Translations under genes and position numbers: made by a program | Shown: piece by piece, positions 1 through 9,445 of the stretch | How the letters are laid out: each line of letters opens with the position of its first letter | Position numbering within the stretch: position 1 is the stretch's first letter | The notes under the pieces: model-generated | The model's database searches: none | What the model was told of the DNA's origin: nothing | What the model saw: the letters and a program-made list of their open reading frames with translations, nothing else | NCBI RefSeq assembly: GCF_002946355.1 | Contig: NZ_PKOZ01000001.1 | Coordinates: 372,001 to 436,000, forward strand | DNA from: Pradoshia eiseniae | Lineage (GTDB): Bacteria; Bacillota; Bacilli; Bacillales; Pradoshiaceae | Direction: 5' to 3' | DNA length: 64,000 nt

Positions 1-563
1 ATCTGGCCATGAAAGCAGGAGCAAACATTGCTGTACATACCTTTAATGGCATGAGGGCATTCAATCACCGCGAGCCTGGATGCCTGGGAGCCTTTTTGAC
101 AAACGAAGAAGTTTATTGTGAGTTAATTGCCGACCTGGAGCATGTTCATCCTGCAGCTATCAAACTTCTATACAAAGCAAAAGGCTTGGAAAAAATTCTG
201 CTCATCAGTGACTCGATGGCTGCTGCTGATCTTCCAGATGGTGATTATGAGTTAGGGAGTCTACCAGTCAAGGTTGTAAATGGAACAGCGAGGACATTGG
301 AGACTGGCTCACTGGCTGGAAGTACTGCCAATATGATGGATTGTTTGCGGAATATGTATGATGTGCTGAATCTGCCGCTTGAGGTCATCCTGCCCATGAC
401 ATCACGAAACCAAGCGGAGCTGCTTGGCATTGATAACGAAACAGGCAGTTTGGAAGCAGGGAAAAAGTTGAATGCCGCCATTATTAATGACGAATTCGAG
501 GTACAGGCGACATTCGTAAACGGTCTTGCCGTGTATGAAAGAGATTTGAATCGTTGCTTATAA
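1..563 (+). CDS. nagA: N-acetylglucosamine/galactosamine-6-phosphate deacetylase, C-terminal part (5' end outside window)
   Basis: The reading frame is already open at base 3, so the N-terminal half lies upstream of the window. About 187 residues remain. Seen: the NagA-type stretch HTFNGM...REPGCLGAF, the LISDSM segment carrying the aspartate expected to activate water at the metal site, and a GSLAGS turn near the end of the barrel. The family removes the acetyl group from GlcNAc-6-P or GalNAc-6-P in the cytoplasm. The next two genes encode a tagatose/fructose-bisphosphate aldolase and a PfkB sugar-phosphate kinase. That pairing fits GalNAc catabolism through tagatose-6-P (an AgaA role) better than plain GlcNAc use; this is inference from context. 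Confidence 0.88.
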   Translation, partial: LAMKAGANIAVHTFNGMRAFNHREPGCLGAFLTNEEVYCELIADLEHVHPAAIKLLYKAKGLEKILLISDSMAAADLPDGDYELGSLPVKVVNGTARTLETGSLAGSTANMMDCLRNMYDVLNLPLEVILPMTSRNQAELLGIDNETGSLEAGKKLNAAIINDEFEVQATFVNGLAVYERDLNRCL

Positions 564-2454
<1,891 letters not shown>

Positions 2455-2468
2455 TAGAAGATTCACGG

Positions 2469-2512
2469 ATAGGCTGTCACAATTGTACAACAGTACGATT
2501 GCGGCAGCCTAT
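2469..2512 (+). terminator. possible weak terminator of the amino-sugar operon
   Basis: Arms ATAGGCTG(TC) and (GG)CAGCCTAT form a stem of up to 10 bp with one G-T pair and a long loop. The T-run after it is poor (TTCC). Its position 15 bases after the kinase stop is right for a terminator, but the structure is weak. Confidence 0.4.
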
Positions 2513-2655
2513 TTCCATCACGATTCCATATCTTATATATTGCAGAAGGTGACACTCAAGATATTGAATGGTACCTCCATTAAGGCAAAGAGTCCAATTG
2601 ACCCTCGTTTTGTTATTGAAATATCCTAGTTTAGTTAATGTAAAGAGCGGATAGA

Positions 2656-2684
2656 TTGACTTTATCTCGAATTCGAGATAAATT
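2656..2684 (+). promoter_or_regulatory. sigma-A promoter with embedded MhqR-type operator
   Basis: TTGACT (2656-2661) and TAAATT (2679-2684) are separated by exactly 17 bases. A perfect 22-bp palindrome at 2661-2682, core ATCTCGAATTCGAGAT, fills the spacer. That core is the operator recalled for the B. subtilis MarR-family repressor MhqR, which is released by quinones and controls mhq/azoR2 genes. The gene downstream belongs to the same dioxygenase family as MhqA/MhqE/MhqO, so operator and target agree. No mhqR gene is in the window. Confidence 0.85.
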
Positions 2685-2713
2685 AAGGATATAAAAATGG
2701 GGGTGGATGATTA

Positions 2714-3697
2714 ATGAACGGATTAAAAGGGATTCATCATGTGACAGCGATTACGAGCAGTGCAGAGAAGAACTATCAATTCTTCACCTATGTACTTGGA
2801 ATGAGGCTGATCAAGAAAACCGTCAATCAGGACGACATTCAAACATATCACTTGTTCTTTGCAGATGACCGCGGGAACGCAGGCACAGATATGACGTTCT
2901 TTGATTTCCCTGGAATAGTGAAGGGAAGCCATGGGACCAACGAAATTTACAAAACCTCCTTCAGGGTGCCGACAGATGAGGCGCTGTCATATTGGCTAAA
3001 GCGATTTGACCGCTTAAAGGTTAAACATGACGGCATTGAGGAGCAATTCGGGAAAAAGATACTGTCTTTCGCCGATTTTGATGACCAGCAGTATCAATTG
3101 ATTTCTGATGAGTTTAATGAGGGTGTAGCATCAGGTATTCCATGGCAAGATGGACCAATACCGCTGGAATACGCCATTACCGGACTCGGGCCAATTTATA
3201 TTCGCATCGCTGAATTTGATTATTTTAAGGAAGTATTGGAGAAGGTCTATCAATTTACGGAAATCGGCCAAGAGGGAAGCGCCCATTTGTTCGAGGTTGG
3301 TGAAGGAGGGAATGGAGCCCAGGTTATCGTTGAGAAGAACACATCCTTGCCGTACGCTCAGCAAGGCTATGGAACGGTTCATCATGCCGCTTTCCGTGTC
3401 GAGGATACAGAAGCTTTAAATGATTGGATTGAGCGAATGAAGGCATTTCGGCTTCCGTCCTCCGGCTATGTGGATCGTCACTTCTTTGAATCACTCTATA
3501 CGAGAGTCGCACCTCAAATTCTGTTTGAGCTCGCCACGGATGGGCCGGGCTTCATGGGGGATGAGCCTTATGAAACATTGGGTGAAAAATTGTCGCTCCC
3601 TCCGTTTCTTGAGCCGAAACGGGAGTATATTGAATCAGTTGTACGACCAATTGATACAGTCAGAAGCACGCGCGACTTTAAAAAGGAATATGAGTAA
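2714..3697 (+). CDS. ring-cleaving dioxygenase, VOC/glyoxalase family (MhqA/MhqO-like)
   Basis: A 327-residue two-module VOC protein of the family B. subtilis uses against hydroquinone, catechol and quinone stress. Seen: GIHHVTAIT at residues 6-14 (first metal His), TVHHAAFRV around residues 221-229 (second His) and ILFELATD around 269-276 with Glu272 as third ligand. These match the His-His-Glu iron site of extradiol enzymes. ATG 2714 follows a GGGGGTGG SD at about 8 bases. Expression should rise when an MhqR-type repressor lets go of the palindrome upstream. It is monocistronic, closed by a hairpin shared with the small gene on the other strand. MhqA, MhqE and MhqO orthology cannot be separated here. 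Confidence 0.87.
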   Translation: MNGLKGIHHVTAITSSAEKNYQFFTYVLGMRLIKKTVNQDDIQTYHLFFADDRGNAGTDMTFFDFPGIVKGSHGTNEIYKTSFRVPTDEALSYWLKRFDRLKVKHDGIEEQFGKKILSFADFDDQQYQLISDEFNEGVASGIPWQDGPIPLEYAITGLGPIYIRIAEFDYFKEVLEKVYQFTEIGQEGSAHLFEVGEGGNGAQVIVEKNTSLPYAQQGYGTVHHAAFRVEDTEALNDWIERMKAFRLPSSGYVDRHFFESLYTRVAPQILFELATDGPGFMGDEPYETLGEKLSLPPFLEPKREYIESVVRPIDTVRSTRDFKKEYE

Positions 3698-3718
3698 AAA
3701 ACCTTGCATAAACGTAAG

Positions 3719-3752
3719 AAAGGATTGGTTCCATTTATTGGACCAATCCTTT
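3719..3752. terminator. bidirectional terminator
   Basis: AAAGGATTGG and CCAATCCTTT form a 10-bp stem, extended by CCA/TGG with a one-base bulge. TTTGTTT follows on the plus strand and an A-rich flank precedes it. It sits between convergent genes: the dioxygenase (plus) and the 36-codon gene (minus). Confidence 0.8.
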
Positions 3753-3757
3753 GTTTA

Positions 3758-3868
3758 TTAATCTTCTTCAATGTATTCTTCAAAATCTAAATCCACATTG
3801 TGAAACAGCTCATCTTCATAGATAAAGAAATCATACTTCCTAATATAGGGCTCGTACAATTCTTCCAT
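3758..3868 (-). CDS. small acidic protein, 36 residues, function unknown
   Basis: A 37-codon frame starts at ATG 3868 (minus strand) with AGGAGGTT six bases upstream, one of the strongest ribosome sites in the window. The predicted peptide starts MEELYEPYIRKYDFF and ends in EEYIEED. It is very acidic and aromatic-rich (several Tyr and Phe), with no Cys and no membrane segment. It ends five bases before a hairpin that can terminate it. The strong SD, clean stop and terminator support a real gene. No family is recognised, and no function is proposed. Confidence 0.6.
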   Translation of the reverse strand: MEELYEPYIRKYDFFIYEDELFHNVDLDFEEYIEED

Positions 3869-4063
3869 AAAATAACCTCCTTTTATCTTATGTATCTAGG
3901 GTGAGGCAATCAATAAAAGGATGGAAATGTTGTTTCTAAGGAAGAATCTTTTCTTGAATTAGCTTTATTTCTATGTGGTCTTGTATGCATAATATATAGT
4001 AACATTCATTTTATCGGATAGCAATCCTTTGAAGAAAATACATACAGGAAAGGTTGGGGGACT

Positions 4064-4519
4064 TTGAACGATAATCAAGATGATTTCAAGAGGATGGGGA
4101 GATTCGGGGGCTTATTTGCATTTGGTATGATTGGGCTCTTAATCCTTTGTGCAATTCTGTTTGTGTTCGGCATCATTTTCTTTGGGGTGGCAGGCATATT
4201 CAGCTTGCTTGGCGTTTCGTATGATTCCGTGAAGGCGCTTGTCTATTTTACGGGAATCATGCTGCTGATTGATTTCTTCCTAGACCCAATCTCCAAACTG
4301 CTGGCACAGTTATTCAGCCGAGTCTACCAGTACCAGCATTACAAGCGATTCATAATCCGAACCATCTTCATAATAGCTTTCTCTTCCCTGTCCTTTTATA
4401 TTGCGGATGAATGCATAACTGGGATAAACATTCCATTAAGGACAGAAATATTGCTGGGGCTTATCTCGTGGTTAATAGAAATCGTTTTTGAAGAAAGACC
4501 GAAACAGGAGAAGAGTTAA
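4064..4519 (+). CDS. small integral membrane protein, YrvL-like
   Basis: A 151-residue protein with about four hydrophobic segments (residues ~16-49, 56-76, 96-114 and 125-143), a charged N-terminus and a short charged tail. The FGVAGIFSLLGVSYDS region and overall plan resemble the B. subtilis regulatory membrane protein YrvL; I make this match from memory. The reading frame starts at TTG 4064 after AAAGGTTGGGGG. An alternative ATG lies ten codons downstream after AAGAGG. The gene stands alone, with 155 bases before the next gene. The YrvL assignment is moderate; 'membrane protein' is safe. Confidence 0.65.
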   Translation: MNDNQDDFKRMGRFGGLFAFGMIGLLILCAILFVFGIIFFGVAGIFSLLGVSYDSVKALVYFTGIMLLIDFFLDPISKLLAQLFSRVYQYQHYKRFIIRTIFIIAFSSLSFYIADECITGINIPLRTEILLGLISWLIEIVFEERPKQEKS

Positions 4520-4674
4520 GCATAAAGTGCAATAGGTAATGTGAGTTTAGATAGGTATTATTACTCAAAAATATAGGTCGAAAGTTGTTTTGTTGAGGAT
4601 TTTGGTTTATTTTAAACATGATAGGTCGATAGAAAAAGAAAGTGGTTTATGTCTGAATTATAGGGGGGAGTAGC

Positions 4675-5271
4675 ATGAGGAAATTATTGCAACTATTACG
4701 TACAATGCATTCTGCTTCAGATGGACTTTTATCGCTTGAGAAAAAACAAGCAAAAAGACAATTATTCTCTGAACTAAGTTCAACTATTCTTCCGCAAATG
4801 ATGAGGATTAAACAAACATATGGCTTCTTTGAGCGAGAATTATATGTTATCAAGGAGCATAGAAAAAAAGAGTCAACGAAAGTGATGGATACATGCGCTT
4901 TAGCTGAACAGATTCTTGAGGCAATAAAGAAAAATGAGGCATTCGTCACATCGGAGGTTCTCTCTGAATACCATGCCATTCAAGCATTGGAGCTTGAAAT
5001 ACAAGAGTTGTATGCTGCTAAAGAGAATGGACAAGGAATCTATCATATTCAGCTGGCTGAGTTTGATTTGAAAAAGAGGAAGCTTAACTTGGTGAAATCC
5101 TATGCAGTATTTCTGAAGAAAACAGCCAAGAAAGCAGATGTTCTTTATAAAAACCTAATGGATTTATTTGATTTCTATCCGCCATTCATAGACCATTTAA
5201 CTGAGAATATGTTAATGATCAATACTGTGGATAAGGGACAAAAATCCGCAGTTAACATAGGCAATCGATAA
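4675..5271 (+). CDS. hypothetical helical protein, 198 residues
   Basis: The ATG is preceded by TAGGGGGGAGTAGC, a strong SD. The product is rich in Lys, Glu, Leu and Ala with long amphipathic stretches (residues ~15-60, 75-120 and 125-175), consistent with an all-helical or coiled-coil soluble protein. No signal peptide, membrane segment, cysteine motif or catalytic motif stands out. The gene is monocistronic and ends at a strong shared terminator (5286-5325). I do not recognise the family. Confidence 0.7.
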   Translation: MRKLLQLLRTMHSASDGLLSLEKKQAKRQLFSELSSTILPQMMRIKQTYGFFERELYVIKEHRKKESTKVMDTCALAEQILEAIKKNEAFVTSEVLSEYHAIQALELEIQELYAAKENGQGIYHIQLAEFDLKKRKLNLVKSYAVFLKKTAKKADVLYKNLMDLFDFYPPFIDHLTENMLMINTVDKGQKSAVNIGNR

Positions 5272-5285
5272 TGATGGATACATAA

Positions 5286-5325
5286 AAATGGATGAAGGAA
5301 GAAATGCATCTTCCTTCGTCCATTT
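5286..5325. terminator. bidirectional terminator
   Basis: A 16-bp stem, AAATGGATGAAGGAAG against CTTCCTTCGTCCATTT with one G-T pair, has an 8-base loop. It has A-rich sequence 5' and T-rich sequence 3', so it serves both the plus-strand hypothetical gene and the minus-strand deacetylase. Confidence 0.85.
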
Positions 5326-5327
5326 GA

Positions 5328-6242
5328 TTATTCATAGGTGAGGAGGAGCTTGAAAATGTCCATCGTTGTTCCAGGATAAATGCCTCGTCTTGGAATCTCG
5401 AGCATGGATTCGCCTGGTTTTGCCATCCCATCCTTAATTGTAAAGGCCATTTCCAGTCCTAATTCATCCAAAATCTCTAGAGTTTCTTTATTGTATTCCC
5501 CAAACGGATAGGCAAATCCGGTTTTAGAACCGACAATATCCATTCCTTCTTCAATATCTCTTAATACATCCTCTCTCGGTTTGGAGGTCAAGAAAGCATC
5601 ACCGTTTACGTCCCTTTCATGGAATTTATACGTATGGCTTTCATAGTCGAATATGTCTGTACTAGCCTCGATATCCTCGACACTTAAGAATTGGGCATCT
5701 GCAGGATCATAATCTCGCGGATCTCGGTCAATATTTCCCGCAATCAAGAAGATGGTCGCACGTAAATCATATTTCTTCAAGATAGGATAGGCATTAATGT
5801 AATTATCCTTAAATCCATCATCAAAGGTAATGAGCACGCTTTTCTTTGGAACATCAATCTCTTCTTCCATATAGGCTTGAAATTCTGCCAATGTTAAGGT
5901 TGTATAGCCCTCTTCATGTAAATGCTCCATTTGTTCGCTGAATTGCTCCTTGGTCACGATGGTGCCGTATAATTCACCTTCTTCATTGTAATGAGTCGTT
6001 TGAAGATCATCTGATTTGATAATCCTATGATACATGAGGACGGGGACTTGTTTGGCTCTCGCGGCCTTTGATATATCGAAATCCCTCAAATCCATTTCAC
6101 GCTCCAGTTCAAGTGGTTTGTCGCTGGCAAATTGCAGCTTGCCGAATGCTATTGTCTCAAAGTTCTGGGCAAACAGGACACTCAATACCGAAAAATGGAC
6201 CAAAAAGACAATGATAAATGTGATATTAAACTTTCTCTTCAT
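5328..6242 (-). CDS. membrane-anchored polysaccharide deacetylase (NodB domain, PgaB/IcaB-like)
   Basis: A 304-residue protein with an N-terminal hydrophobic segment (residues ~7-25) acting as signal anchor, then a NodB domain. Seen: VPVLMYHRI near residue 68, LITFDDGF near 138 (the metal-binding and base aspartates), SHTYKFH near 202 (metal histidines) and FAYPFGEYN near 244. The order fits carbohydrate esterase family 4 enzymes that de-N-acetylate surface polysaccharide such as poly-GlcNAc. It is the second gene of a two-gene operon, 12 bases after the glycosyltransferase, so it probably trims the polymer that enzyme makes. No IcaC- or IcaD-like partner is visible. Confidence 0.85.
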   Translation of the reverse strand: MKRKFNITFIIVFLVHFSVLSVLFAQNFETIAFGKLQFASDKPLELEREMDLRDFDISKAARAKQVPVLMYHRIIKSDDLQTTHYNEEGELYGTIVTKEQFSEQMEHLHEEGYTTLTLAEFQAYMEEEIDVPKKSVLITFDDGFKDNYINAYPILKKYDLRATIFLIAGNIDRDPRDYDPADAQFLSVEDIEASTDIFDYESHTYKFHERDVNGDAFLTSKPREDVLRDIEEGMDIVGSKTGFAYPFGEYNKETLEILDELGLEMAFTIKDGMAKPGESMLEIPRRGIYPGTTMDIFKLLLTYE

Positions 6243-6254
6243 ATCCTGGCACCT

Positions 6255-7667
6255 CTAGCTCGTTTTTTTGCTTTTCTGCAGAATTGGTATAACCTTTTCT
6301 GAACCAGACAGTTCTTCGCCATATGTTTGGTGCTGTCTGCCAACACGCTGCACTTTATTCCAGCTATTCTTATTGATAAAGTAGGCAACCGTCCCGAATG
6401 TATTAAATATTACTCCTAAGAAGCGATAGCTTACGATTTCCAATGGAACAAAATAGCTGAGTCTAAACTTGTCACGTCTAGTGAATGAATGTCCTAAGCG
6501 ATGGGAAATAATTAAACTTACGACACTTTGGAACACTCCGAGGCTGAAGGAAAAGAGAAAGAGCATTAGGGCAAGAAAAGCACCGGAGCCTGACAGGAGA
6601 ATGACGAATGGAATAATCAATGTTGGAAAAGCCGTTAAAGTACCGAGCATTAAGGCATCTACTAATAAAAAGATCGATACGCCAAACCCGAATTTCCTGA
6701 ACAAGGATGTTCCGTAAATCATAATACAGTCGATGAAAGCCTTCTGCCAGCGTATGCGCTGCTTAAAAAGATCGCGGAAGGTTTCAGGTCCTTCTGTAAA
6801 ACAAACAGCCTCCGGTATGAAAATGATTTTTTTATGCGGATACTTCGTCTTGATCAATCGCTGAATCCTCATCGTGATATCCATATCCTCGCCAACGGTT
6901 ATCCTGTACCCTTTCACCTCTAGAAGAACACTGCGTTTAAATACCCCAAAAGCTCCTGAAATGATGGCCAGAGCATTGAACTTTGTTTGCGTAATCTTGT
7001 ATAAATAGAAGTTGGCTAAATATTGCATAAATTGAAACTTCATTAGATGGTTGATGCTAAATCTTGCTTTCGGATTTGTATAATCACCATGAAAAGCCTG
7101 CCCGATATGCACCATTCCTCCGGCAGCAATCACATCTTTATCCACGAATGCTTCATTAATGATACGGAGAGAATGAACATCTAAAGAGCTGTCCGCGTCA
7201 AGTGTAATAATATTTTCATAGGCGGCCAATTCAATACCCGCATTGAGGGAATCAGCCTTTCCGCCGTTTTCTTTATCAATGACAAATATGGTTGGATAAA
7301 GGGCTGATTGATAGACTCCCTTAATCTCTTTGTGCTCGAGTACATTGGCTTTATTCCTCTTGCATTCTTCCAATTGCAGGAGAGAGTTAAGCAGCTTCAT
7401 CGATTGATCGGATGAGCCATCATTAATGATGAAGGCTTCATACTTTTGATAATCAACATGAAGGAGCGCTTGTATACAATTTTTTAAGACCGATTCCTCG
7501 TTATAGGCTGGGATTAATACAGAAATCCCTTGTTCAAAGACATGCTTGTTGGAAGAGAAACGTTTGCCTTTTACAGTGAGAAGCGGAATGAAAATGTACA
7601 ATGCCTGAAAAGTAAAGAAGACAATATACATAACCAATGTAACAATCAAACCGATATGCATTTCCAT
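6255..7667 (-). CDS. membrane glycosyltransferase, family 2 (poly-GlcNAc synthase-like)
   Basis: A 470-residue processive-type GT2. Seen: an N-terminal membrane segment (residues ~5-28), ISVLIPAYNEE near 48, NDGSSD near 79, DADSSLD near 157 (DxD nucleotide-sugar site), GAFGVFKR near 239, GEDMDITMR near 259 (catalytic ED) and QRIRWQKAF near 304, the QxxRW product-holding motif. Several C-terminal membrane spans follow. This is the architecture of IcaA/PgaC and related exopolysaccharide synthases. The ATG has AAAGGGG seven bases upstream. Co-transcription with a polysaccharide deacetylase supports an N-acetylated beta-linked polymer. The exact polymer is not proven. Confidence 0.85.
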   Translation of the reverse strand: MEMHIGLIVTLVMYIVFFTFQALYIFIPLLTVKGKRFSSNKHVFEQGISVLIPAYNEESVLKNCIQALLHVDYQKYEAFIINDGSSDQSMKLLNSLLQLEECKRNKANVLEHKEIKGVYQSALYPTIFVIDKENGGKADSLNAGIELAAYENIITLDADSSLDVHSLRIINEAFVDKDVIAAGGMVHIGQAFHGDYTNPKARFSINHLMKFQFMQYLANFYLYKITQTKFNALAIISGAFGVFKRSVLLEVKGYRITVGEDMDITMRIQRLIKTKYPHKKIIFIPEAVCFTEGPETFRDLFKQRIRWQKAFIDCIMIYGTSLFRKFGFGVSIFLLVDALMLGTLTAFPTLIIPFVILLSGSGAFLALMLFLFSFSLGVFQSVVSLIISHRLGHSFTRRDKFRLSYFVPLEIVSYRFLGVIFNTFGTVAYFINKNSWNKVQRVGRQHQTYGEELSGSEKVIPILQKSKKTS

Positions 7668-8106
7668 AAAAAATCCCCTTTAATCATTAAAGTGTAAAAA
7701 ATTTCATTTTTTTAACAATATTAAATATTTGTTACAATCCTAATAATATAGATTCATATTAAATTTAGTCAATGTGGCTAAAGGTGGATAAAAAAATAGA
7801 GAATAGAAGGCTGATGTGCCTGTAAAATGGTTAAAATGGTAAAAAACAGGTATTTATACCCTTTTAAAAAAGAGGTATTCCGGTGCGATGGTTATCTTTG
7901 GCATGATTTTACAAAATGCATATGAGTCTTTAGATTTACTTAAAGGGAAAATATGTATTTTACTCTCTTATATTCCTTATGAAATTTGTATATATAGAGG
8001 ATTTATAGGAGATTTGAACCTCGAGCAGTGGATGATAGTGTAAGATTATTTGCTATTTAAGTAAATTGATATAATTGAAACTAACATTTTTATGGGGAGT
8101 GGAATT
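7668..8106. other. AT-rich intergenic region between divergent genes
   Basis: About 440 bases without a convincing gene. It must hold the promoter of the glycosyltransferase operon (minus) and of the acetyltransferase (plus). A TATAAT at 8070-8075 is a plausible -10 for the latter, but the matching -35 is poor. Otherwise there are only A/T runs, and no repeat I could define. Confidence 0.5.
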
Positions 8107-8583
8107 ATGGAGCTTCGTTTCTATAAGCAACAGGATTTGGCATTAATCGAGCAATACCAATTACGAGAGGAGCAGCTGCGCTATACGGCTATGCCTGGTG
8201 AATGTATCGAACTCTCTAAAACAGATGTGCACAGGCTTCCTGTATTGGCGATTGAAGATGAACGATTGGTCACCTTTTTTGTCCTTGATAAAGGAAAGGG
8301 ACCCAAAGCATACACATCCAATGAGGACACCATTCTTATTCGGGCATTCTCAACTGATTACCGCTATCAAGGATTTGGATATGCAAAGAAGGCTTTAAGT
8401 CTGCTGCCCGCATTTGTCTGCTCACATTTCCAGGATACAAAGGAAATCATTCTCGCTGTAAACGTGAAAAATACCATTGCCCAAGGCTTGTATAAAAAAT
8501 GTGGGTACATGGATCACGGGGAACGAAGAATGGGGAAGAAAGGTGAGCTGATTATTATGAGTTATCCCTTGTCCGTTTCATGA
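8107..8583 (+). CDS. GNAT-family N-acetyltransferase
   Basis: The start is set at ATG 8107, because GGGGAGTGG lies directly upstream of it and an earlier in-frame ATG (8092) has no SD. The product is 158 residues. Seen: the acetyl-CoA loop YRYQGFGYAKKAL (residues ~82-94, a Q/RxxGxG/A variant), a following helix, and the C-terminal motif NTIAQGLYKKCGY typical of GNAT strand 5 and helix 4. The substrate is unknown. The gene precedes the hpa regulator by about 130 bases and need not belong to that cluster. Confidence 0.8.
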   Translation: MELRFYKQQDLALIEQYQLREEQLRYTAMPGECIELSKTDVHRLPVLAIEDERLVTFFVLDKGKGPKAYTSNEDTILIRAFSTDYRYQGFGYAKKALSLLPAFVCSHFQDTKEIILAVNVKNTIAQGLYKKCGYMDHGERRMGKKGELIIMSYPLSVS

Positions 8584-8661
8584 TAGGAATGAACAGAGAT
8601 TTGGAAGGCTTTCATAGGCAATTAAGCCCGATTTGTTCAGAAAAGTATAATAACTCATTGA

Positions 8662-8687
8662 AATCATATATGATTTCATATATGATT
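8662..8687. promoter_or_regulatory. 26-bp operator upstream of gntR, matched in front of hpaG1
   Basis: Two near-palindromes, ATCATATATGAT (8663-8674) and TCATATATGA (8676-8685), lie side by side. The same 26-bp arrangement recurs at 15452-15477, differing only at three central bases. A TATAAT at 8646-8651 lies just upstream, so the site would cover the early transcribed region of gntR. The likely binder is the GntR protein itself (autorepression), by inference from position and duplication. Confidence 0.7.
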
Positions 8688-8713
8688 GGTTTATGGAAAG
8701 GAATGTAAAATAG

Positions 8714-9370
8714 ATGAGCAAAAAAGAATTTGTGTATAAGCATTTACGAACAAGCATTTTGGATGGTACCTTTGGCTCTGGACAACGGATTGTCATTGAT
8801 CAAGTGGCCAAAGAAATGGGGATGAGCATCATTCCTGTCCGAGAAGCCATCAGGCAATTAGAATCAGATGGCCTCATTACATACAAGCCATACAGCGGGG
8901 CTGTCGTCACAAGCATTGATGAAAAAGAGTATATCGATACCTTGATGGTGTTAAGTGTACTAGAAGGCTATGCTACGGCACTAAGCTCTGAACATTTAAC
9001 GAGTATAGATATTAGCCGGTTGATCCAATTAAACCGGGACATGGAAAAAGCAGTCGAAGAATTTGAATTTGAATTATTTGGAGACCTGAATAGAACCTTC
9101 CATGCGAGCATCATTCAAAAATGCGGCAATCCAGTTTTGATAGAAAAAATTGAGGAAACACAGGATCGCATGGATCGAGTGAGAAAATCGATTTTTTCCA
9201 TGGTTCCTAAAAGGGCACAGCAATCCATCCAGGAGCATGCTGAGCTGATTCAATGCCTGAAGGAGAAAGCCCCTTCTGAACAAATTGAAGCTATCATCAG
9301 AAATCATCGTAAGAATACGGTTGAGGCTTTTCTTAATCGGAAAGACAAGAATGAGCAGCAAATTTTATAG
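8714..9370 (+). CDS. GntR-family transcriptional regulator with FCD domain, probable hpa cluster regulator
   Basis: A 218-residue FadR-subfamily regulator. The N-terminal winged helix (residues ~1-70) includes GQRIVIDQVAKEMGMS and PVREAIRQLESDGLI, the GntR recognition-helix signature. The C-terminal FCD domain shows DLNRTFHASII near 118 and later histidines in QEHAELI and IRNHRKNT, as in metal- and effector-binding FCD proteins. The ATG follows AAAGGA at about 11 bases. It heads the plus-strand run DapA-like, hpaE, hpaD, hpaC. An identical-type operator sits before it and before hpaG1, so it likely represses both arms until a pathway intermediate binds. Confidence 0.87.
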   Translation: MSKKEFVYKHLRTSILDGTFGSGQRIVIDQVAKEMGMSIIPVREAIRQLESDGLITYKPYSGAVVTSIDEKEYIDTLMVLSVLEGYATALSSEHLTSIDISRLIQLNRDMEKAVEEFEFELFGDLNRTFHASIIQKCGNPVLIEKIEETQDRMDRVRKSIFSMVPKRAQQSIQEHAELIQCLKEKAPSEQIEAIIRNHRKNTVEAFLNRKDKNEQQIL

Positions 9371-9445
9371 GGTGGTTTTATAGGTGACGTAAATCGTCAT
9401 CCTTCATCATAAATTATCTGAATATACTGATAAAGGAGAGATTAG

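Noticed and set aside
7888-8043. 51-codon plus-strand frame upstream of the acetyltransferase
   Set aside because: AGAGGT lies about ten bases before the ATG, but the product shows no recognisable pattern and no terminator or promoter frames it.
9384-9404. GGTGACG/CGTCATCC inverted repeat before the DapA-like gene as a second GntR operator
   Set aside because: It has no sequence in common with the 26-bp operator, and the arms pair only with a bulge.
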